NCBI RefSeq assembly: GCF_004027225.2
Contig: NC_044301.2
Span: 26,186,629-26,250,628, forward strand
Direction of reading: 5' to 3'
Length of the DNA stretch: 64,000 nt
From: Strigops habroptila
Lineage: Eukaryota > Chordata > Aves > Psittaciformes > Psittacidae
The notes beneath the pieces were generated by a model, which saw only the letters and a program-made list of their open reading frames with translations, made no database searches and was not told where the DNA came from. How positions within the stretch are numbered: position 1 is the stretch's first letter; the number at the start of each line of letters is the position of its first letter. The position numbers were made by a program, and so were the translations under genes. Shown piece after piece: positions 45,228 to 54,822 of the stretch.

Positions 45228-45797
45228 TGTCCTGGGTTCAGCTTGGAGCAGTCATTTTTCTCCTTCTTAGTAGCTGGTGCAGTGCTGTGTTTTGAAATTT
45301 CAGCCTGGGAACAATGCTGATAACACCAATGTTTTTAGTTGTTCCTAAGTAATGTTTACTCTGACCAAGAACTTTCTCAGTCTCATGCTCTGCCAGGGAG
45401 GAGGGGAAGCTGGGAGGAAGCAGAGACAGGACACCTGACCCAAACTAGCCAAAGGGGTATTCCATACCACTGCACATCATGCCCAGTATAGAAACTGGGG
45501 GGAGTTACCCAGAAGGCCAGATCACTGCTCTGGTCAGGCTGGGTATCGGTCAGCAGGTGGTGAGCAATTGTATCCTCTCCCCTTGTTATTTCCCTTATCA
45601 TTATTATTATTATTGGTGGTAGCAGTAGTGGTTTTGTATTATACCTTAATTACTGGACTGTTCTTATCTCAACCGGTGGGAGTGACATTCTTCCGATTCT
45701 ACTCCCCATCCCTCTGGGAGCGGGGGGAGGAAGAAGGGGGGGGAGTGAGGGAGCGGCTGTGTGGTTCTGAGATACCGGCTGGGCTGAAACCATGACA
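45228..45797 (+). repeat. ERV2 first (5') LTR
   Basis: TGTCCTGGGTTCAGCTTGGA to CCATGACA, 570 bp. The TATA position reads TATAGAA. Trinucleotide ATT and GTA repeats near 45600-45635. Confidence 0.92.
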
Positions 45798-45805
45798 GTT
45801 CTTTG

Positions 45806-45823
45806 TGGCGCCTAACATGGGGC
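45806..45823 (+). other. ERV2 primer binding site, tRNA-Lys type, two changes
   Basis: TGGCGCCTAACATGGGGC differs from the ERV1 site at two positions (C to T and G to A). It has the same eight-base spacing from the LTR. Confidence 0.88.
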
Positions 45824-45907
45824 ACGAAGAGTTGAGATAAAGACAGATCTGACCAGAGTGTGTCTAATCATGTTTGTGATAAGCATTCATTGTTACTACT
45901 CGTCACA

Positions 45908-46207
45908 ATGTTGATTTATTTGCTCTCAGAGTTGTTGCGCTTGATCTCAGAGTTTCAGCATGTTGTACCTTACTTACAGCCACTATTTGCTGTTTTAGCG
46001 TTTATCGGCTGGGGGGCCTGGGCTAAGGTTATTGTTTCACTGTACTTCATGGTAATGACTTGTAATACAATAGACTCATTGATCATGAAACTGGTCTGGC
46101 TTGCATTCCCAGCGTGGTCATCACCTCTATATTTTGGGAAGTATATAATGGAATCTTTTAGCAATTACATATTTCTTTTTTTTTCTCCTTGGGGGGTCAA
46201 CCTATGA
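45908..46207 (+). CDS. ERV2 hydrophobic leader ORF, intact, 99 codons
   Basis: Open from ATG 45908 to TGA 46205; an in-frame upstream ATG at 45860 would lengthen it to 115 codons. The protein is hydrophobic with likely membrane-crossing stretches (PLFAVLAFIGWGAW, KVIVSLYFMVM, YIFLFFSPW). Its TGA overlaps the gag ATG (ATGA at 46204-46207), an arrangement suited to reinitiation. The frame is kept over its full length in ERV1 despite one stop there. I do not recognise the family, and expression is unproven. Confidence 0.5.
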   Translation: MLIYLLSELLRLISEFQHVVPYLQPLFAVLAFIGWGAWAKVIVSLYFMVMTCNTIDSLIMKLVWLAFPAWSSPLYFGKYIMESFSNYIFLFFSPWGVNL

Positions 46208-48288
46208 AGGAGGCATTCCCTTACATCCCCCGCTCCCCCCCCCAGCCTTTTTGCAACAGCAGTTGAGAGTTCTGAAGGTTTTGGATGGCCTCTGAATACC
46301 CTTGAAACCTGCCTGCTGATTGTGCTGCGGATCAGCATGTTGGCACACATACGGAGTGTGTTTTACCCACGGCCATCCTGTCCTAGGAACATCCTATTTC
46401 GTTTAATCTCGAAAGTTAAGCAGTATCGGGTTCAAATCTGGTCTAGGGTTAGACGACGATATAGGAGGACCACCAAGAGATTTTCCCTGAGGCTGGACAG
46501 TCATGAGTGGCAGGGTGTGTGGGATAGTGTGGGCAAGTATCTAGGCAAGTGGGCCCCTCCAGTGCTTTGGAACTTCACCACTGAACAAGTGCAACATCCA
46601 GAAAAACTAGTAAAACACTTAAGGTGTGCTGTCGTTCTGTTTATACCAGAGAGGGATGACTCGCTGCAACGTGCTGGGGCTTGGCCTACGCCTACAGAGC
46701 CCTGCTCAACACTATCCAGCACCTTCAAAGGGAAAAAAACGTCTCTGGATCTGATGGCAAAGCAACAGACAATGCAGCTATGCCAACTACAAGCACAGCA
46801 GCTACTCAAACCCTGACCACAACAGACAACACAACTACTCCAACTTCAAATACAGCAGCTACACCAACCCCAGTGACAAGCACAGTAGCTACTCAAACCC
46901 CGACAGCAAGAGACAATATGGCTATTCCAAGCACCGCAGCTATATCAACCCCAGTGACAAGTACAGTAGCTACTCAAACCCCGACAGCAACAGACAATGC
47001 AGCTGTTGGTGTTACACAACTCCCAAGCACAACAGCTGCAGCAACCCCAGCAACAGACATTGCAACCACTCCAATCCTAGTGGCAGACACTGCAGCCACT
47101 CCAACCACAGTGACAAACACTGCAGCTAAACCAAATGGCCAGTTTGTGACAATGTCTGTTGCCCCTGTAAGCAAAAGAAAATGAGAGGCACAAAGAGCAA
47201 CCCCTGCAGGGAAGAAAGATGAAGACCCAATGCCATTACTACACGGAACAGCATCTGAACAAGAGTTACTACTACGTGGGTCAGAGGAAGAGGAAGAAGA
47301 AGAAGAGGTCACTTCTCGACCCTGGACCTCAACCGAACTGCGGAATATGCGAAAAGATTTCACCCGTCTTCCAGGGGAGCACATTGTCACCTGGTTGCTC
47401 TGATGCTGGGACAATGGGGCCGACGGTCACGAACTAGAAGGTAAGGAAGCCAAGCAGCTGGGATAACTTGCTAGGGAAAGAGGAATTGACAAAGCGATTG
47501 CAAGAGAGAAGAGAGCCCTCAGCCTTTGGAGGCGGCTCCTGGCAGCTGTGAAGGAAAGGTTTCCCTACAAAGACGATATTACGAGTCGCTCAGCCAACTG
47601 GACCACGATAGAGAAAGGCATCCAATCCCTGAGGGAATCAGCCATTCTAGAGATGATCTATCGTAGGCTGGATGCCAGGAACACATCCATAGATCCAGAT
47701 GAAGTCGAATGTACACGACCCATGTGGCGGAAACTTACACGGAGTGCGCCATCATCATATGCCCACACATTGGCATCAATTACCTGGAATGATGGAATAT
47801 CACCAACAGTGGATTGCCTGATTCGTCAACTCCGAGAATTCGAAGACAATCTCACCCCTTCCATCATTTCAGCTGTGGAAAAACCGTCCCAGGAGTTCAA
47901 ACAATTGAGAGACGATTTATCCGATCTATCCAGCTCCCCACGCGTACCAACCCATGTCTCAGCTATTAACAGAAGGCGCCCTACTGCTCGAGAACGAAAA
48001 TATAGGAGGTACACGCCAAGGGCCACCCTATGGTCTTACCTGCAGGATCACGGAGAAGACATGAGAAAGTGGGATGGAAAACCTACCTCAGTTCTGGAGC
48101 AAAGGGTGCGTGAACTGAAGAGGAGAACAATGGTCAAGGATGATCCTCCCAGGAAAGCTGCTGCTCCAGTCTCTGGTGAGCAGTTTCCCAGATGGAGTGG
48201 AAGAGCTGATTTTACTCCAGCTCCTGTGATAAGGAATACTAATCCCTTTCTACAAGACATAAGAGGAGAATCTTGTGATCACTATTAG
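46204..48288 (+). pseudogene. ERV2 gag, frameshifted near its start
   Basis: Starts at ATG 46204. A change in a poly-C run near 46235 and a 4-base deletion relative to ERV1 near 46622 shift the frame. From about 46681 onward the frame matches pol. Parts in order are an Arg-rich segment (RVRRRYRRTTKR), an expanded Thr/Ala/Pro repeat region (46771-47130), an acidic run, and a capsid-like region open from 47548 (RFPYKDD, MWRKLTRSAPSSYAH) to TAG 48286. No CCHC motif seen. The acidic section is broken around 47182. Confidence 0.78.
46369..46431 (+). repeat. 5S rRNA-derived segment inside ERV2 gag
   Basis: Same position and same 60-nt length as in ERV1 and gapless against vertebrate 5S rRNA. It is more decayed, with about 40 of 60 identical, best over AATCTCG and TAAGCAG. 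It is accepted because the ERV1 and ERV3 copies are clearer. Confidence 0.75.
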
Positions 48289-48630
48289 AGGGGCCCTGCC
48301 TGCAGCCAGGTGGAGGAGAGGGATAATCGGGTTTACTGGACTGTGTGGATCAGATGGCCTGGCACATCAGTCCCACAGAAGTATAAGGCTCTAGTAGATA
48401 CCGGTGCACAGTGTACCCTGATGCCATCAAGGTATCAAGGGGTGAAACCCATTTATATTTCTGGAGTGACAGGAGGATCCCAACAGTTAACTGTACTGGA
48501 AGCTGAAATCAGCCTGACTGGGAGGAAGTGGCAAAAGCACCCCATTGTGACTGGTCCAGGGGCTCCATGCATCCTTGGCATAGACTGTTTCAGGAGAGGG
48601 TACTTCAAAGACCCAAAAGGGTATAGATGA
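48289..48630 (+). pseudogene. ERV2 protease region
   Basis: Follows the gag TAG in the same frame, so gag and pro are separated only by that stop. It carries the retroviral aspartic protease active site VDTGAQC (about 48392) and the GIDCFRRG stretch near the C terminus. It ends at a TGA (48628-48630) at a position where ERV1 is open, so this stop is copy-specific damage. Confidence 0.85.
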
Positions 48631-50604
48631 GCTTTTGGTATCGCTGCCTTGGAAACAGAGGAAAAGAAGCAGATGTCCACCTGGCCTGGTGTCTCAGTGG
48701 ATCCTTCTGTTGTGGGGTTGCTGAAGGTCGAAGAACAGCAAGTGCCAATTGCGACCACAACAGTGCACCGGCGGCAATATCGCACCAACCGAGACTCCCT
48801 GATTCCCATCCATTAGCTGATCCATGGACTGGAGAGCCAAGGAGTGATCAGCAGGACCCGCTCACCCTTTAATAGCCCCATATGGCCAGTGCAAAAGTCT
48901 AATGGAGAGTGGAGACTAACAGTAGACTATCGTGGCCTGAACGAAGTCACACCACCATTGAGTGCTGCCGTACCGGACATGCTAGAACTTCAATATGAAC
49001 TGGAGTCAAAGGCAGCCAAGTGGGATGCCACAATTGATACTGCCAATGCATTTTTCTCAATCCCTTTGGCAGCAGAATGCAGGCCACAGTTTGCTTTCAC
49101 TTGGAGGGGCATCCAGTACACTTGGAACCGACTGCCCCAGGGGTGGAAACACAGCCCTACCATGTGCCATGGACTGATCCAGACTGCACTGGAACAGGGG
49201 CAAGCTCCAGAACATCTGCAATACATTGATGACATCATCGTGTGGGGTGATACAGCAGAAGAAGTTTTTGAGAAAGGGAGGAAGATAATCCAAATCCTGC
49301 TGAAGGCCGGTTTTGCCATAAAATGGAATAAGGTCAAGGGACCTGCACAGGAGATTCAATTTTTGGGAATAAAATGGCAAGATGGATGTCGCCAGATCCC
49401 CACAGACGTGATCAACAAGATAACAGCAATGTCTCCACCAACTAACAAGAAAGAAACACAAGCTTTCTTAGGTGTTGTGGGGTTCTGGAGAATGCACATC
49501 CCAAATCACAGTCTGATTGTAAGCCCTCTCTACCATATGACCTGGAAGAAGAATGATTTCAAATGGGGCCCTGAGCAACAACAAGCCTTTGAACAAATTA
49601 AACGAGAAATAGTTCATGCAGTAGCCCTTGGACCAGTCCGGGCCGGGCCAGATGTGAAAAATGTGCTCTATACCGCAGCCTGGGAGTATGGTCCTACCTG
49701 GAGCCTCTGGCAGAAAGCTCCAGGGGAGACTCGAAGTCGACCCCTTGGCTTTTGGAGTCGGGGATATAAAGGATCCGAGGCCAGCTATACTCCCACTGAA
49801 AAAGAGATACTGGCAGCCTATGAAGGGGTTCGAGCTGCTTCAGAAGTGATTGGAACTAAAGCGCAGCTCCTCCTGGCACCCTGGTTGCCCGTGCTGGGCT
49901 GGATGTTCAAAGGCAGGGTCTCCTCTACACATCATGCAACTGATGCTACATGGAGTAAGTGGGCTGCACTAATTACACAACGAGCTCGAATAGGAAATCC
50001 CAGTCGTCCAGGAATTCTAGAAGTCATCATGGACTGGCCAGAGGGCAAAGATTTTGGGATGTCACCAGAAGAGGAGGTGACGCGTGCTGAAGAGGCCCCA
50101 CCATATAATGAACTGTCAGAGAGTGAAAAGCAATATGCCTTGTTTACTGATGGGTCCTGCCATATTGTGGGAAAGCATCGGAGATGGAAGGCAGCTGTGT
50201 GGAGTCCCCTGGGACAAGTTGCAGAAACTGCTGAGGGAGAGGGTGAATAGAGTCAGTTTGCAGAGGTGAAAGCCATCCAGCTGGCCTTGGACATTGCTGA
50301 ACAAGAAAAATGGCCAGTAATTTATCTCTATACTGACTCATGGATGGTGGCAAATGCCCTGTGGGGGTGGTTGCAGCAATGGAAGCAGAGCAACTGGCAA
50401 CACAGAGGGAAACCCATCTGGGCTGCTGCATTGTGGCAAGATAGCGCTGCTCGGGTGCAGAACCTGGTGGTGAAGGTACGCCACGTAGATGCTCATGTAC
50501 CCAAGAGTCGGGCCACTGAGGAACACCAGAACAACCAACAAGTGGATAAAGCTGCTAAGATTCAAGTGGCTCAGATGGACTTAGACTGGCAACATAAAGG
50601 TTAA
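48631..50604 (+). pseudogene. ERV2 reverse transcriptase and RNase H, interrupted by stops
   Basis: Same frame throughout. RT shows SPFNSPIWPVQK, LTVDYRGLNEVTPP, DTANAFFSIPL (first catalytic Asp), LPQGWKHSP and QYIDDI (catalytic Asp pair). A connection domain follows (TQAFLGVVGFWRMHIPN). RNase H has FTDGSC, AEVKAIQLA and YTDSWMV, giving the D-E-D set, and a DAHVPKS motif. Stops lie at 48814, 50248 and 50602. There are no frameshifts. Products would copy viral RNA and degrade the RNA strand. Confidence 0.9.
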
Positions 50605-51474
50605 TTACTTTTAGCCAGGTGGACCCATAACACCTCAGGCCATCAAGGCAGATATGCAACATATAGATGGGCTGGTGATCGAGGGGTGGACTTAACGATG
50701 GACACTATTGCCCAGGTTATTCACAAATGTGAAACATGTGCTGCAATTAAGCAAGCCAAATGATTAAAGCCTCTCTGGGATGGAGGATGATGGCTGAAGT
50801 ACAAATATGGGGAGGCCTGGGAGATTGACTATATTATACTCCCACCAACCCGCCAAGGCAAGCGCTATGTGCTTACCATGGTGGAAGCAACCACCGGCTG
50901 GCTGGAAACAAATGCTGTGCCCCACGCCACTGCCCGGAAGACTATCCTGGGCCTTGAGAAACAAGTCTTGTGGCGACACGGCACCCCAGAGAGAATTGAG
51001 TCAGACAATGGGACTCATTTCCGGAACAACCTTATAGACACTTGGGCCAAAAAGCATGGCATTGAGTGGGTATATCACATCCCCTACCATGCACCAGCCT
51101 CTGGGAAAATCGAATGGTACAATGGGCTGTTAAAAACTACACTGAGAGCAATGGGTGGTGGGACTTTCAAACACTGGGATACACATTTGCCAAAAGCCAC
51201 CTGGTTGGTCAACAGTAGGGGATCTGCCAACAGGGCTGGCCCAGCCCTATCAGAACTTTTACATACTGTAGAGGGGGATAAAGTTCCTGTGGTGCACATA
51301 AAGAATTTGTTGGGGAAGACAGTCTGGGTTATTCCTGCTTCAGGTAAAAGCAAACCTACTCGTGGGGTTGCCTTTGCTCAGGTACCTGCATGTACTTGGT
51401 GGGTAATGCGGGAAGATGGGGAAGTCCGATGTGTACCTCAAGGGGATTTGATTTTGGGGGAAAACAGCCAATGA
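50605..51474 (+). pseudogene. ERV2 integrase, with two early stops
   Basis: The N-terminal zinc-binding His/Cys motif is visible (SGHQG and KCETC). The core has the three acidic residues in context: WEIDYI, IESDNGTHF and GKIEWYN. A C-terminal domain follows (ARTWW-like ACTWWVMREDGE). TGA stops at 50761 and 50788 fall between the zinc domain and core. From 50869 it is open to its own stop at 51472-51474. It would insert viral DNA into the genome. Confidence 0.88.
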
Positions 51475-51904
51475 ACTCAATTGTACGCTGTTGCCTGCTC
51501 TATAACGCTTTTGTAGCCCACCAGCTAGATATTTTCAGGTCACCAGCAAGTGACCCTGACTTCCCTCCGATCATCACCTCAACAAAGAATGAATTTTGAG
51601 GAAACCAGACGAGCTCAGCAGTGACCAAATGAGTTTGGCGGTATCATCAGCAGGCAACAACCCAACACTACACACCATCCCTCCTGCCCTGAAAGACTAT
51701 TACAAAAGATGGAGCCTGACATCATGGACTGGATGAATTCAGCAGTTTTACAGGGATTGGTCCATGGACTAGGGAATGATATCTTTCTCTTTGTGTGCGG
51801 ATGTGAGTGTATATATATATGTATATATGGGACAGGGGCAATGGTGTGTTGAAAGATGTGGGATCTGAGTATGACGTGAATGGTATGGAATAAGGGGTGG
51901 ATAC
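51475..51904 (+). other. ERV2 3' non-coding region and polypurine tract
   Basis: 430 bp between the integrase stop and the middle LTR, with no env-like ORF. The purine-rich GGAATAAGGGGTGGA just before the LTR is the likely plus-strand primer tract. A (TA)n stretch lies at about 51812-51828. Confidence 0.75.
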
Positions 51905-52472
51905 TGTCCTGGGTTCAGCTAAGGCAGTCACTTTTCTCCTTCTTAGTAGCTGGTGCAGTGCTGTGTTTTTTAACTTTCAGCCTGGGAACAACGCTGATAA
52001 CACCGATGTTTTTAGTTGTTGCTAAGTCATGTTTACTCCGACCAAGGACTTTCTCAGTCTTATGCTTTGCCAAGGAGGAGGGGAAGCCGGGAGGAAGCAG
52101 AGACAGGACACCTGACCCAAACTGGCCAAAGGGGTATTCCATACCATGGCACATCATGCTCAGTATAGAAACCGGGGGGAGTTACCCGGAAGGCCCAGAT
52201 CACTGCTTGGGTTGGGCTGGGTATCGGTCAGCGGGTGGTATTCAATTGTGTCCTCTCCCCTTGTTATTTCACTAATCATTATTATCACTGGTGGTAGCAG
52301 TAGTGGTTTTGTATTATACCTTAGTTGCTGGACTGCTCTTATCTCAACCCGTGGGAGCTACATTCTTTCGATTCTCCTCCCCATCCCTCCGGGAGTGGGG
52401 GGAGGAAGAAAGGAAGTGAGTGAGCAAGTGGTTGTGTGGTTCTGAGTTACCGGCTGGGCTCAAACCACGACA
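51905..52472 (+). repeat. ERV2 middle LTR
   Basis: TGTCCTGGGTTCAGCTAAGG to CCACGACA, 568 bp, TATAGAA at the TATA position. It serves as the 3' LTR of the full unit and the 5' LTR of the partial unit. It is followed directly by pol sequence rather than by a primer binding site. Confidence 0.92.
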
Positions 52473-53361
52473 ACACCTCAGGCCATCAAGGCAGAGATGC
52501 AACATATAGATGGGCTCGCGATCGAGGGGTGGACTTAACAATGGACACTATTGCCCAGGTTATTCATGAACGTGAAACGTGCTGCAATTAAGCAAGCCAA
52601 GCAGTTAAAACCTCTCTCGTATGGAGAACAATGGCTGATTTACAAATACGGGGGGGCCTGGCACATTGACTATATCACACTCCCACCGACCCGCCAAGGC
52701 AAGCGCCATGTGCTTACCATGGTGGAAGCAACCACCAGATGGCTGTAAACATATGCTGTGCCCCACACCACTGCCCGGAACACTATCCTGGGCCTTAAGA
52801 AACAAGTCTTGTGGCTACACCGCACCCCAGAGAGAATTGAGTCAGACAATGGGACTCATTTCCAGAACAACCTTACAGACACTTGGGCCAAAGAGCACAG
52901 CATCCAGTGAGTATAATCACATCCCCTACCATGCACCAATGAACGCAGTTGTGTGCCGTTGCCTGCTATCCAACTCTTTTATAGCCCACCAGCTGGTTAT
53001 CTTCAGGTCACCCAGCAACTGCCCCTGCTTTCCCTCCAATCATCACCCCAACAAAGTATGAATTTTGACAAAACCAGACTCGCTCAGCAGTGACCAGACA
53101 AGTTCGGCGGTGTCATCAGCAGGGAACAATCCAACACTACAAACCATCCCTCCTGCCCTGGAAGACTTTTACAAGAGGTCGAGCCTGACATCATGAACTG
53201 GATGAATTCAGCAGCTTTATAAGGATTGGTCCATGTATTAAGGAATGTTATCTCTGGGTGTGTGGATGTGTTTATGTATATATATGAGACAAAAACAATG
53301 GTATATTGAAAAATGTGGGATCTGAGCATGACATGAAGGGTATGGAATGAGGGGTGGATAC
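52473..53361 (+). pseudogene. ERV2 second internal region: integrase fragment and 3' region
   Basis: Starts inside integrase (ACACCTCAGGCCATCAAGGC, matching 50629 onward) directly at the LTR end. It covers the zinc domain and part of the core, then skips about 370 bp near 52936 (equivalent to about 51096-51468) and resumes in the 3' non-coding region. Stops and shifts are frequent. It ends with the same purine tract at the third LTR. Confidence 0.88.
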
Positions 53362-53919
53362 TGTCCTGGGTTCAGCTACAGCAGTCATTTTTTCTCCTTC
53401 TTAGGAGCTGGTGCAGTGCTCTGTTTTTGACTTTAGTCTGGGAACAACACTGATAACACCTATGTTTTTAGTTGTTGCTAAGTCATGTTTACTCCAACCA
53501 CGGACTCTTTCAGTCTCATGCTCTGCCAGGGAGGAGGGGAAGCTGGAAGGAAGCACAGACAGGACACCTGACCCCACCTAGCCAAAGGGGTATTCCATAC
53601 CACAGCACTTCATGCCCAGTATATAAACTGAGGGGAGTCACCCAGAATGCCCAGATTGCTGCTCAGGTCAGGCTGGATATCAGTCAGAAGGTGGTGAGGA
53701 ATTGTCTTCTCTCCCCTTTTTCTTTCACTTATCATTACTGGCAGTAGCAGTAGTAGTTTTGTATCATACCATAGCTACTGGACTGTTCTCATCTCAACTA
53801 TGGTAGTTACATTCTTTTGATTCTCCTCCCCATCCCTCTGGCAGCAGGGGGAGGAATAAGGGGGGAGCGAGCAAGCGCCTGCATGGTTCTGAGTTACCGG
53901 CTCAGCTTAAACCACCACA
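53362..53919 (+). repeat. ERV2 third LTR
   Basis: TGTCCTGGGTTCAGCTACAG to CCACCACA, 558 bp. The TATA box reads TATATAA, unlike the two other ERV2 LTRs. It is followed by GCTAG, which nearly matches GCTGG at the far left end. Confidence 0.92.
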
Positions 53920-54107
53920 GCTAGTCCCCTGTACACATGAAACCTCCAGCATGTTGAGCTTTGTCCCGAGACCCTCCATGGGTTGGGGCTTGCATCCTTC
54001 TCCTGTCCACTGGCCATGGGGTGCGCTGGGCTCACGGCTATGTAACACATCAAGAATAAAGATTTTTGAGGTGATTCTGTGCTTGGCCAGGGATGGAATC
54101 AGATACT

Positions 54108-54822
54108 GCAACTGGACGAGTTTCAAGGTGCCTTCCAACCCAAACCAATCCTCTGGCACCAGCAGGGACACCTTCCATTAGACCAGGTTGCTTCCAAGCC
54201 CCATCCAACCTGGCCTTGAATACTGCCAGGGATGAGGCAGCCACAGCTTCTCTGGAGAGCCTGTTCCAGTGCCTCACTACCCTCACAGGGAAGAACTTCT
54301 TCCTAAAATCTCATCTCAGTCTCCCTTCTGTCAGTTTAATGCCATTCCCCCTTGTCCTGTCCCTACAAGCCCTTGTCAAAAGCCCCCCTCTCCAGTTTTC
54401 TTGTAGCCCCTTTAGGCATGCTGGAAGCTGCTCTCACATCTCCCTGCGCCTTCTCTTCTCCAGGCTGAACAAGCCCAGCTCTCTCAGTTTGTCTCCAGAG
54501 CAGAGGTTCTCCAGCCCTTGGACCATCTCTGTGGCCTCCTCTGGACTCGCTCCAACAGCTCCATAACCCTCATATTGTTGCCCCAGAGCTGGACGCACGA
54601 CTGCATGGGGGGCTCCCCAGAGCACACTAGAGGGGGAGAATGACCTCCCTTGACCTGCTGCTCACGCTGCTGAGGATTCAGCCCAGCACACGAGGGGTTT
54701 CTGGGCCCAAGCGCACACTGAAGCCAGGTCATGGGAATCTCCTCATCAACCAATGCCCCCAAGTCCTTCTCAGGGCCGCTCCCAATCCATTATCCATGCA
54801 GCCTATATTTGTGCTTGGGATC
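54108..54822 (-). mobile_element. CR1 LINE fragment, 5'-truncated
   Basis: Same layout as the copy at 1-726: 3' terminal block at left, [16 protein letters not shown] block near 54450 on the minus strand, and similarity fading at TGCTTGGGAT near 54822. No intact ORF. Confidence 0.85.

Larger units (their letters stand above)
45228..53919 (+). mobile_element. ERV2: three-LTR composite provirus
   Basis: The layout is LTR, primer site, leader, gag, pro-RT-RNase H-IN, 3' non-coding region and LTR. Then comes a second, partial internal region (integrase fragment and the same 3' region) and a third LTR. The whole is bounded by 5-bp repeats GCTGG (45223-45227) and GCTAG (53920-53924), differing at one base. 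No 5-bp repeat surrounds the middle LTR, which is shared between the two units. No env is visible. The pol region stays in one frame for almost 4 kb but carries stop codons, so the element is not coding-competent. It lies between CBFB and PHAF1, opposite to both. Confidence 0.92.

Noticed and set aside
45860..45907. Upstream ATG (45860) as the true start of the leader ORF
   Set aside because: In frame, but the stretch before 45908 is not kept open in ERV1 from a matching ATG, so I preferred the ATG shared by both copies.
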